Of a stretch of 64,000 nt of DNA, positions 27,401 to 39,400 are shown one piece after another. The DNA is taken from NCBI GenBank assembly GCA_006937955.1, contig SSNP01000017.1:1054537-1118536 (forward strand). Reading direction: 5' to 3'. Source of the stretch: Pachypanchax playfairii. Taxonomy: Eukaryota; Chordata; Actinopteri; Cyprinodontiformes; Aplocheilidae. The position numbers and the translations under genes are program-made. Numbering within the stretch: the first letter of the stretch is position 1; each line of letters begins with the position of its first letter. The notes below the pieces were generated by a model. The model saw only the letters and a program-made list of their open reading frames with translations. It had not been told where the DNA came from and did no database searches.

Positions 27401-30400
27401 TCATGTCTTTCGTTTCTTCTCTCACTCATTCACATGTATCATTTCATCTATCTATGCTTGGTGCTGGTGATTCCCTCGACTCTTCAGAAGGTAACTCCGT
27501 GTTGCAGATCCCTCCATTTCATTGACGAAGCATCCAGTTAAAACACCCCGCGTGCTCTTACGTCTACATGTAACAGATTAACCAGTTCGACATCTCCCAC
27601 CGCAGAATGAGAAAACCAGAGCGCTTTCCACGATTCTGTATAAAATTCAGTTGTTTTTCTCCGTCACACAGAGGACGTGTTGCTTTAAATGATTTGTGTA
27701 ATTAAAGTAGTTTGATTGCAGGAGAATTCAACTCCTTTCAGCACATTGCTCTGGTTTTCAATCAGAGTCTTTTAGTATGTTCAGACTCAGCAGCTTCATG
27801 TAATAAATCCTTTCTATTGTTTTCATCATTTAACTTCAGCTTGAACTCGGTGCTTTACAGCTGCTAGAACAACTAACTGACTGATCTTTAAGAGATTTAA
27901 ATACATTAAGATCAACATGCAAAGCTTTTCTGATGAGTTACAGATTGTAGATCTTGTTTTTCAGGCTGTAGTTATCGATCAGTAGAAATCACTTAGACTA
28001 AACTTTAGAATGATTTAAAAAAAAAAAAAGAAAGAGTCTGTTTTTATCCTAAATAAGATGAGTGTGTTTTCATTGTTCAAAGTTAAGGACAGAAAAATTT
28101 GGATTCAAAGATGACAAGGCGGACCAATCAGGAAGAAGAATCAGCGATCTGATTGGTCCCTGGATAACCCTCACAGATTAGACCATCAGATAATCAGCAG
28201 CACATAATGTTTGATATATTTATTTGTTTTAGGAAAGACAGGAAGTAGCATGTTTATCTTTGAGCCATTGCACTGTGTGACGGGATCACCGTGGAGTTTT
28301 TTATAATTCAGCTAAATGTGACTCAGCAATATGCAGAAACTCCAACGACTCAAATAAATGTGAGAGTGTGACATTTGCTAATTAGTGCAACTTGTCACAC
28401 ATCACCTTGAGACGAGTTACTGAAGATCGAGGACAGCAGAAGAGGACAGTAACCAGTTTCCAATTCCTGACTGTATTCCTGTATAACGTTTTCAATTATT
28501 TATTTATTTACCTAATCTCCTCCAAAGACTGTAAAGCGTCCTGACTGAAGTAGCTCGGACTTTTCTTCCAAAATAATCTCTGTACTGTAGTTGTCAGCGT
28601 CTTGTAAATACATCTTGACATTCCCCTTGTCTTGCTGTCCTGCGCCTTTAGGAAATCCCAATCCTCCCAAATTAGAAAGGTCACTGCAGCCTACAGGCAA
28701 CTCCGTGAAAATCAGCTGGATCAAGCAGGATGACGGCGGCTCGCCCATCTTACATTATCTTGTTCATTATAAACCTGTGAGTAAGACGTCTGGTCACACA
28801 ATCATCCCGACATGTTCAACCTGTTGTCATCAAGGTTTTCTGCTGCTAGATCCAAATTTAAATTGAACTTTTAACCCCTCAATTTATTTTAATTGAATTA
28901 TTTCAATATAATTTGATGAAATTTTAGATTTCTGCTTTTTATAAACAGAGTGGAGATGAAAACGATGCCTTGTGAGTTTTAGGATTGGATTTCTCTTGTT
29001 CTTTTAAGTCAGATAATCTAGTTTTCAATCATAAAATAACTTGTAATAAAAGTATTTGATATACTCTGTAAGTATGTGGTATAAATTCATCTCTGTCCAC
29101 AGAAACAAGCATCAGAGTGGAAACATGAAATCCGGATGCCCAGCGGCAGCAAGCACGTGGTTCTCCAGGGTTTGGAATGGGACACGGATTACGATGTTTA
29201 CGTGGTGGCAGAGAATCAGAAAGGGAAGTCCCAACCTGCAACCATGTCCTTCAGGACGTCCTCCAAGCCTGAAGCCATCCCAGGTACCCGCGCTCAAGTC
29301 ACCAAACTGAACCGTAACATCCAGGAAAATAAGGAGCCAAACTCAAAGCTGAAAACCAGATTGTAAAGCTATTTTTATCTGCACCTCTGAGGGGTGAATG
29401 ACAAACGAATCAATTCAAAGTAAAAAAAAAAACAGATTTCCTGGACGGATGATGGAAAAACTGATTTTCCGGTTGAATTTTCTGTCTGTGAAGTTTTGAC
29501 AGCTGTCGCTGAATGAGCTTGAGTTTGTGCTCACAGAACTGGGACAGACACTTTCTACAGAGGCTGATTTCCTCTGGATGACTGTGTTTTTTTTTTTTCT
29601 TAACCTCCGTTTAATTCTAACAAAGTCGTTAAAATAGTTTGTCTCTTTTTAGAAGGAGGATTAAAAATCATCCTAATTAAAGTGCACGCTGAGGTCTTAA
29701 CAGCAGCTGAAGCAGCATTTTACTAACCGTAGGAGACGCACGCAGCCTCCCTTTAGGTTCTAGAACCCGTCTCACTTCTGCTTTTTTCTTTTCATTCTTC
29801 AAACTAAATCATTTTCCAATCACCCACCTGTGAGTCACCATCTAGTTGACATGCTATGGTTTTCCCTTTTTGTGTCATGCTTCTGCTTCTGGAACTTTTC
29901 CTCCTGCAATGCCAGAATTCAGTTTTATTTTTATTTTTCACTCTTGGTTTTCAGGCCTGACATATTTACACTTTCTCTCTTCCTCTGTTTTCCCCGCCCT
30001 TCTCTTTGTTTCCTTTCATTTTCTCATTTGATCTCCTGGTTCATTGTTCCTGCTCTCTTGCCTGGTCCTGGACTTTGGTGTGGTGGGCTACATGAACATT
30101 TTCGTCCTGACCTGTGTGCATTTGGGTCTGGGTTGTGCTGTCTCCACCCACAGCCACTCAGGGCTGCTCATCTGTGACATGCACTGTGGTATCACTCATC
30201 CTGTCCCTCATCACTGTGCTCCTGCTGTCATAGTCCACATCCAGGTTATTACATCGACAATAAAAGGAGCGTTTGCCTTTACTTTGGCCTGGATGTTGAT
30301 CTGGACACTTTGACCTCTTGACCTTGACAGACTTTATCCAGGCGTCTCTCAGTTAGGGAAGAAAAGATGCGATTCCTCAGAACAGACCAGAGAGACTGAA

Positions 30401-33400
30401 CCAAAGGCAGCAGAAAATCTCTTCCCTCCCACAGATTCCCTCTGCTCAGCAGCTAGAATTAAACAGAGAAGTTTAGATATTTAAAAAAATCAGGATCAGA
30501 TGATTAGAAGTGAGAGCTGAACTTGTCAGATTGAACAGTTTTATATTCTTTAATGACTCGCAATGTGCTTCAGATGTACTGTAAATGTTTGGGACATTAA
30601 CACTTATTTATACTGGAACAGATTGACAAAAAACATGTACAGAGTTATTACCAGGACGTTTTGTTTTCACTCTGAATAATACAAACAAATATTTGTACAT
30701 TTCTGATGCATGTAAAGTAATTTAATCATTATTAACGTACTTATTTGGAATATTTTTAATTTGCTTCAGTTGCAGATTGTTTACTCGTTAATGTGGATCT
30801 GCAAAGTCTAATATACACCAATCAGCAATAATAGCTCAGATTGGTGCCGGATTTCAAAATAAAACTCATGTGATTGACAGTGCAGGTAACGATTCGTTTT
30901 AGGATGTGCGGTGAGTGTGAAGGTTCTTCAAAGATGTTTCAGGAACGCACTTCAAACGAAGCGCCATGAGCTGCACTAACGAAGTAACTCAGTAGTGAAA
31001 CGGGTTCTTTAAAAGATCTTTTACTGTCACAATCCTTGGAATATTTCATGTGGTGTTTCTGACAGTGTACCCCAAAATCACCAGAGAAATTAGGGTAATC
31101 AGGCTTCAATCATGCTTAACAATGTCCCAGTCCAGTCGCTCACCAGGATCATCATCATCATCGGTTATCCAGCTTTTAACAGACTTTGTAACATAATCGT
31201 AACATATCAAACATGAAACACATTCAGTCTGCTTGTTTTAAACTCCAGTTAAATGAATGATGTCAAAATAAATAGAAAGTTTTTTTCTTAACGCAGCTCA
31301 TAGGCCTTTGTTTGAAGATTAACATCATCTCTCTTTCATTCACCTAGTTGGGACTCTTCCACCGCTGCGTTGGGGGGGGGGTTAAGCTTTACCTGTCAGA
31401 AATCCCAGTGTTATGGCTGATTAATGTATAAATAGGTCCTTATAGTTTTACAGACATTTAGATTTCTGCTACGATTATTTTTGATTTTATACAAAGAAAA
31501 AAAAAAAGATTCCGAAATGTTCCGAAAACCAGATAAATGATCCTGCATGTAACCAAGAAAACATTTGTAAGTTTTAAACTGCTTGTCTTTCTAATACCAA
31601 ATAAATGGTTTGAATATAGATCAGCTTTTTTTAAATGTTTGACTTAATACAAAATCCTCAACGTGCCTCGTGATTAACATTAAATAATATTTAAGCACAA
31701 CTCAAACGTCCCAGTTTTCACCAACACATCGCAGCATCTGTATCAATAATCACTCTGTAGCAGGTAAGTTCTCTCGTTTTTTATAGAGTCATTTGATATT
31801 TAACATTAGCGCTTGTATTTGTATGAAGCTGTGAGCTGCTGCAGTCGTTGGGCGCTCGCTACATCTCGTCTCTTGTCTGGCAGATTTGAGTGATGAAGGC
31901 GCGCTCTCCATGGGCACCATGCTGTGGGCGGGGATCCTGGTGCTGGGATTCGTGCTCCTGCTGCTGGCTGTGGATGTCACTTGTTACTTTGTCAACAAAT
32001 GTGGCCTCATCATGTGTCTCTGTGGCAAATCGGGCACGGGGACGAAGGGACACAAGTTGGAGGAGGGCAAAGCAGCTTTTGTGTGAGTGGGAGAATATGT
32101 TCATATAAACCAAACAAATTAAAGTTGTAATCTCTGAATGTAGGGAAACGATGATTTTATTTTATTTTATTTTATTTTATTTTATTTTATTTTATTTTAT
32201 TTTATTTTATTTTATTTTATTTTATTTTATTTTATTTTATTTTATTTTATTTTATTTTATTTTATTTTATTTTATCCTTCATTTTACTCTTTCTCATTAT
32301 ATTTTTTCACAGTTAATCATCAGATTTTGTCTTTAATCACCACAAACACATTTCTGATCAGGTTTCAGATCTGATTCAGGTCGACCCACTTGGATCAGTT
32401 CTTTGTCATTTTCCCTCGTGTTTCTGATTGCAAATAATTTTTTCAGATAAGACGACAGGAGAACCTGTGAACATGATCCAGATGTAGCAACATCTGGATC
32501 ATCCAAACAGCAACAGAACTGCTTGTGTCACTAACACTCCAACTATCAGATCAATTGAACTCTATTATCTCAATCTTACAGGAAAGATGAATCCAAAGAG
32601 CCGATAGTGGAAGTCAGAACAGAGGACGAGATAACAGCCAATCACAACACAGCAGGTCCCACGGAACCCAACGAGACCACACCCCTCACGAGGCCGGAGT
32701 GAGTACAAACTCTGAGCCTTTAAACGCTCAAGTCTTCTTATTCGTTGTACATTGCACTCCACTTTAAAGAATCCTTTTATTATTTAACAGAAATCAATTT
32801 GACCTTTACGATTTAAATACAAATAAAAAGCATTGAGCTCATTCTGAAGTGGAGTCCAAATGATTCTGTTGCTTTTCAGTTTTTATTCCCCATCAGAGGA
32901 CTTCCTGTAATTTGTGTTTCTTCTTCAGCTTTGGAGATTTTCTGTCATTATATGAAGGTTGAAGCAATACCAGTCAAAGACACAAAGTTCCTCCTCAGTG
33001 TGGTCGATTCAGAAAGTCATTTAATGACCTCAGAATGCCAAATGAGATCATGCCGAATGAGACTGTCACTGGTACTGTTTAACCCTTGTAGGTGGTTCTT
33101 TGTGGTGCTGTAGTTTCCTGCAGGAAGGCTGGTGCCTTTTCAGTACGTTTTCCTAGTCGGTGTATTCCATGTTGGTGTGTGTCTGGGACGTATCCTGTAA
33201 TGTTCACTCACAGCATGACGCCCTGTTTAATTTCTTCTTCTTTTCTTTTTCTCACTAGGCTTAATAGCTGCTGTTTTTTTTAGTTGCTTTGTCTGTTTGT
33301 TTGAATTTTTAAAGCCAACTAATCCTTCTGCATGCTGTCGTCCGGTTCGGACCACCCTTCCTCTGTCACAGTCACCCTGGTGTCTAGTCTGTGTGTCTCT

Positions 33401-36400
33401 GTTCTCTCCCTGCTCTCTCAGGCTGGTGGCTCCTCTGGCACTGGACACCCCCTCCGTAGCCACCAACTCTGACACAGCCACTGCAACAATTGATCCTGCC
33501 CAGGAAAGTCCCTCTAGCGAGACCACTACCCTCACTTGCAGCCTGTCCACTCTGGCTAACGAACCCTCACCCACCCCGCTCGCCGCTCCAGCCCCGACCC
33601 CAGAATCGAGCACAGCCCCTCCGACTCCGGTCATCTCCTCGTCAGCTGTAGAAGCTAAAATGGCTCCCTTACTCGAAGACAGAGGACGTAACAACCCAGA
33701 CGAGCGGGATAAAATAAATAATCCCCCTCGTACCCCTGATCAGCCTCGAGCTCAAAAACCTGGGACACCAATCCCCCCAAAGCGCAGACACTCCCCCAAA
33801 CTTGCTGCTCTGAATGCTAAAAGTAGTCCCCCAGTTTCTCCTCTCGCCGCGTCTTCTCCTTCCACTCCAGAGACGAAGAAACCTGCACCAAGCCCACCGG
33901 TCACGAAGCTCACCACACACCCAAACCCTGTAGCCTTAAACACAGAGACACATACTGCAAACACTGCCCCTCTAAAACCAGAGCCAGATGCTCCAGATTC
34001 CAGCTTCACTTCCTCTGACACAGATAAACCCACCGAATCAGCTGCTGACAATAACATACCCACAACAAAACCCATTCCGAGCAGCGCTCCTTCAGACATC
34101 ACTAGTCCAGATGCTCTATTAGCAGATGTCCCCTCCCCTTTACCCATCACTCAGATCAATTCTGCAGTCTCCAGCGATCTCCTCACACCAGCGCCACACC
34201 TGTATGACCTCACACCTTCAGACGTAGAGCTCAAAAAAGCCGACTTAGAGTTAGAGCTAACAAACGGCACAGAGAGACCATCCCGGCCCCTCTCAGACCT
34301 GATTAGCTTAGAGAGCCCGCCGGCTGACCCCTCCCGGCCCCGTGGAGACGGAACAGACCTCCCTCCCTCAGGCCGAGTTGTGGAGGCTTCAGAGACTGTG
34401 GTCAAGACTGCTCCTCCTGTCAACGATGAGTACGGCTCCCTCTAGAGGTTTATCTGTGTGTGTGTGTTTGTGCGCGAGTGTGTGTAACGTGTACGCCCAT
34501 TCATTCACCACCGCATCTTGCCATTAATCACACAATATCAGATATTGTAATGGTAAACTGTGGTAATGAGATTGGGATGAATTTTGAGTGGAATCTTGCA
34601 GATAGATGTGAAATGATGGTTGTCATTATTTGCTTGTGTGTGACAGTTGTTCATTGTGGGTTTTTATTTTAGAAACAATCACATCAAACAAATTTTAGCA
34701 CCTTTTCAGACATGGAGGTTGTAATAAAAAATAAAATGTATCTTTAGATTTTCTGTAAAATCCTCCAGAAAAGATCAAACTGAATACGAGATAAAACAAA
34801 TTGAAATATTTAATCATCTTGAACTTTATTCGGCAGTTGAGTTTTTACCTTTTGGATTGTAGTGATTTACTTTATTTAACAGCATTTTTAAGACTTTAGA
34901 ACAATTCGGTTTCAATAAAAGACAAAAATCTGAGTAAAGTCATTTATAACAAGAGATTAAGACTCACTCAAGGATTTTATGTCCTAGTTTCTTCAGAGCC
35001 TGAGAAATGTAAGTTTTATCTTTGACGTTTTCCACAAAAATACAAATGAAATCACATAAAATCAGAAACCATGTCAGTGTTATTTTAGTTTTAGTTCTTT
35101 TTTTAACATGACGTGAATAAATATATAAAAAAATTTAGATCAGACGTGTAGAAAATCTAGAAAAAAAAAATATATTCCTCAGAAACAAGATGTTTCTAGA
35201 AACGTCTTCATCCTCTGAAACATATCGAGACAAAGCGGTAGTAAATATGCCAGACCAGAGTGTGGCGCTGTAACGCTGCCACATAGACACACCAATCATC
35301 ATCATAGCTGTTGTTACAATTATAACATCATTAGCTCGGCTTTAAGCTATCTGCACAAAACACTGATTTATTTTCAAGACTCTGGAAACAACTGGCTCTT
35401 AACCCTATTTGAATGTGGCTGACATGTAATATATATCTCAAATATTGAATTGTTTTTCAATTCAATGTAAACATAAGCAGCTTCTTTCTGATGAAATCCG
35501 TCAGGGTGGATCTGTTTTTCATCAGCCGCAGCAGCGTCGTTTCTTCTGCTCGCTCTCGTCCTGAGGCAGAGCTGCAGTCGTCACTCAGCAGTCGGGTCAT
35601 GTCTGAATGAAGCTCCGTTAAATACTAACGTGACACATTCCATGTCTGAAATGTGCTTTTATTGATCAGGAGACATTTTGTCCCGGGCTGAAGCTGTACA
35701 CCTTCAAGCGTTCTTTAAATCCTCACTGAGACAAGAACAGAAGCTCGACTGGTGTTTTTCTTTAGGCAGCTGCCATAAAACCAACTATTCACTTTAAAAT
35801 GAAGCGCTCAGTCTCAATAAAGCTGAACTGAGTCATTTATCGAAAACGTTCGGGTTTACGTGCAGGAATGCTCTGCGTATGTCGTCATCTGTTAATTTTA
35901 TCTGACTGTCGTCAAGGTGGTGAAGAAATATGTAAGAAGATGACTGAATACAGCGTCCTCTTACATATTGGGTCAAGATGTCAGACTGTGTTCAAGGAAA
36001 CTTGTTTTTGTTTGCTGGGATGTTTCCCGTCCTGCAGATCTCAATCGTTCTCATGTGTCTCTTTTTTTTTTTTCCCCCTCTGCAGGAAGATTTTTGCTGA
36101 TGAGAAAAGCAAACTGGACGAGGAAGACTTACCAAATACCCTGATCACATCTGCACACAACAGCATCATACAGACAAACACCACAGAGAGCAAAGTATGA
36201 TGGGCCGGGGCGAGCAGCAGCCCGACAGAAAGCATTTTCCTGCACCAATCAGAGTAAAACGCTGCGAGAGTTTTTATTTGTAGTGCTCTTAACACTTTCA
36301 GAACAAGGCGTGTGTGTTGATTGGTTAGAGTGCACTTTGACTCAGTTTCTTGTTTCATAAATGAAAATGTTTATCACACCCAAGGAGTTTATTTTTAGGT

Positions 36401-39400
36401 CATAAGAGATTTATTTAATTTTTTAAATCCTCGTTTCATTTAACCAGTCAGGATTTCTGCTTTTAAGAATCGCCTGGTAAATATATATAAATATATATAT
36501 ATATATAAACCTTCTATTGTGCGTATGTTTGAATTGCATTTGCGCACAACTACTTAATTACAATGAGAAATATAGATGTACGAAAAAAAGGGACTATATA
36601 TAAATATAAAACTNNNNNNNNNNTTTTATTTTATTTTATTTTATTTTATTTTATTTTATTTTATTTTATTTTATCCTTCATTTTACTCTTTCTCATTATA
36701 TTTTTTCACAGTTAATCATCAGATTTTGTCTTTAATCACCACAAACACATTTCTGATCAGGTTTCAGATCTGATTCAGGTCGACCCACTTGGATCAGTTC
36801 TTTGTCATTTTCCCTCGTGTTTCTGATTGCAAATAATTTTTTCAGATAAGACGACAGGAGAACCTGTGAACATGATCCAGATGTAGCAACATCTGGATCA
36901 TCCAAACAGCAACAGAACTGCTTGTGTCACTAACACTCCAACTATCAGATCAATTGAACTCTATTATCTCAATCTTACAGGAAAGATGAATCCAAAGAGC
37001 CGATAGTGGAAGTCAGAACAGAGGACGAGATAACAGCCAATCACAACACAGCAGGTCCCACGGAACCCAACGAGACCACACCCCTCACGAGGCCGGAGTG
37101 AGTACAAACTCTGAGCCTTTAAACGCTCAAGTCTTCTTATTCGTTGTACATTGCACTCCACTTTAAAGAATCCTTTTATTATTTAACAGAAATCAATTTG
37201 ACCTTTACGATTTAAATACAAATAAAAAGCATTGAGCTCATTCTGAAGTGGAGTCCAAATGATTCTGTTGCTTTTCAGTTTTTATTCCCCATCAGAGGAC
37301 TTCCTGTAATTTGTGTTTCTTCTTCAGCTTTGGAGATTTTCTGTCATTATATGAAGGTTGAAGCAATACCAGTCAAAGACACAAAGTTCCTCCTCAGTGT
37401 GGTCGATTCAGAAAGTCATTTAATGACCTCAGAATGCCAAATGAGATCATGCCGAATGAGACTGTCACTGGTACTGTTTAACCCTTGTAGGTGGTTCTTT
37501 GTGGTGCTGTAGTTTCCTGCAGGAAGGCTGGTGCCTTTTCAGTACGTTTTCCTAGTCGGTGTATTCCATGTTGGTGTGTGTCTGGGACGTATCCTGTAAT
37601 GTTCACTCACAGCATGACGCCCTGTTTAATTTCTTCTTCTTTTCTTTTTCTCACTAGGCTTAATAGCTGCTGTTTTTTTTAGTTGCTTTGTCTGTTTGTT
37701 TGAATTTTTAAAGCCAACTAATCCTTCTGCATGCTGTCGTCCGGTTCGGACCACCCTTCCTCTGTCACAGTCACCCTGGTGTCTAGTCTGTGTGTCTCTG
37801 TTCTCTCCCTGCTCTCTCAGGCTGGTGGCTCCTCTGGCACTGGACACCCCCTCCGTAGCCACCAACTCTGACACAGCCACTGCAACAATTGATCCTGCCC
37901 AGGAAAGTCCCTCTAGCGAGACCACTACCCTCACTTGCAGCCTGTCCACTCTGGCTAACGAACCCTCACCCACCCCGCTCGCCGCTCCAGCCCCGACCCC
38001 AGAATCGAGCACAGCCCCTCCGACTCCGGTCATCTCCTCGTCAGCTGTAGAAGCTAAAATGGCTCCCTTACTCGAAGACAGAGGACGTAACAACCCAGAC
38101 GAGCGGGATAAAATAAATAATCCCCCTCGTACCCCTGATCAGCCTCGAGCTCAAAAACCTGGGACACCAATCCCCCCAAAGCGCAGACACTCCCCCAAAC
38201 TTGCTGCTCTGAATGCTAAAAGTAGTCCCCCAGTTTCTCCTCTCGCCGCGTCTTCTCCTTCCACTCCAGAGACGAAGAAACCTGCACCAAGCCCACCGGT
38301 CACGAAGCTCACCACACACCCAAACCCTGTAGCCTTAAACACAGAGACACATACTGCAAACACTGCCCCTCTAAAACCAGAGCCAGATGCTCCAGATTCC
38401 AGCTTCACTTCCTCTGACACAGATAAACCCACCGAATCAGCTGCTGACAATAACATACCCACAACAAAACCCATTCCGAGCAGCGCTCCTTCAGACATCA
38501 CTAGTCCAGATGCTCTATTAGCAGATGTCCCCTCCCCTTTACCCATCACTCAGATCAATTCTGCAGTCTCCAGCGATCTCCTCACACCAGCGCCACACCT
38601 GTATGACCTCACACCTTCAGACGTAGAGCTCAAAAAAGCCGACTTAGAGTTAGAGCTAACAAACGGCACAGAGAGACCATCCCGGCCCCTCTCAGACCTG
38701 ATTAGCTTAGAGAGCCCGCCGGCTGACCCCTCCCGGCCCCGTGGAGACGGAACAGACCTCCCTCCCTCAGGCCGAGTTGTGGAGGCTTCAGAGACTGTGG
38801 TCAAGACTGCTCCTCCTGTCAACGATGAGTACGGCTCCCTCTAGAGGTTTATCTGTGTGTGTGTGTTTGTGCGCGAGTGTGTGTAACGTGTACGCCCATT
38901 CATTCACCACCGCATCTTGCCATTAATCACACAATATCAGATATTGTAATGGTAAACTGTGGTAATGAGATTGGGATGAATTTTGAGTGGAATCTTGCAG
39001 ATAGATGTGAAATGATGGTTGTCATTATTTGCTTGTGTGTGACAGTTGTTCATTGTGGGTTTTTATTTTAGAAACAATCACATCAAACAAATTTTAGCAC
39101 CTTTTCAGACATGGAGGTTGTAATAAAAAATAAAATGTATCTTTAGATTTTCTGTAAAATCCTCCAGAAAAGATCAAACTGAATACGAGATAAAACAAAT
39201 TGAAATATTTAATCATCTTGAACTTTATTCGGCAGTTGAGTTTTTACCTTTTGGATTGTAGTGATTTACTTTATTTAACAGCATTTTTAAGACTTTAGAA
39301 CAATTCGGTTTCAATAAAAGACAAAAATCTGAGTAAAGTCATTTATAACAAGAGATTAAGACTCACTCAAGGATTTTATGTCCTAGTTTCTTCAGAGCCT

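Larger units (their letters stand above)
25592..28651. other. ncam1 intron between FN3-1 and FN3-2 (alternative-exon region)
   Basis: About 3.1 kb. It holds a 15-nt exon at 26501, a candidate 33-nt exon at 26823 and the AAG microexon at 27488. A segment near 26345-26390 resembles the end of a common fish repeat. No exon of 48 or 42 nt, the lengths of two mammalian MSD1 exons, was found. Confidence 0.7.
32225..36613. repeat. Duplicated 4389-bp block, copy A (probable assembly duplicate)
   Basis: This block reappears at 36624-41012 with a constant offset of 4399. All ORFs on both strands are the same, with no indel. Homopolymers compared by eye, such as the 12-T run before the last exon, have equal lengths. 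It contains three ncam1 exons and introns and ends directly at a 10-N gap. Confidence 0.93.

Noticed and set aside
26516..27487. Exons of 48 and 42 nt matching mammalian MSD1b and MSD1c
   Set aside because: No acceptor-donor pair of those lengths with open phase-1 reading was found by eye.
33227..34423. Minus-strand ORFs of 83-155 residues opposite the NCAM-180 exon, also in copy B
   Set aside because: They are antisense shadows of a Pro/Ala/Ser-rich exon and have no recognisable protein features.
33297..34445. A 382-residue ORF starting at ATG 33297
   Set aside because: The ATG is in the intron before the NCAM-180 exon. The real coding part starts at 33422 after ctctcag and the ORF reads through the donor at 34430.
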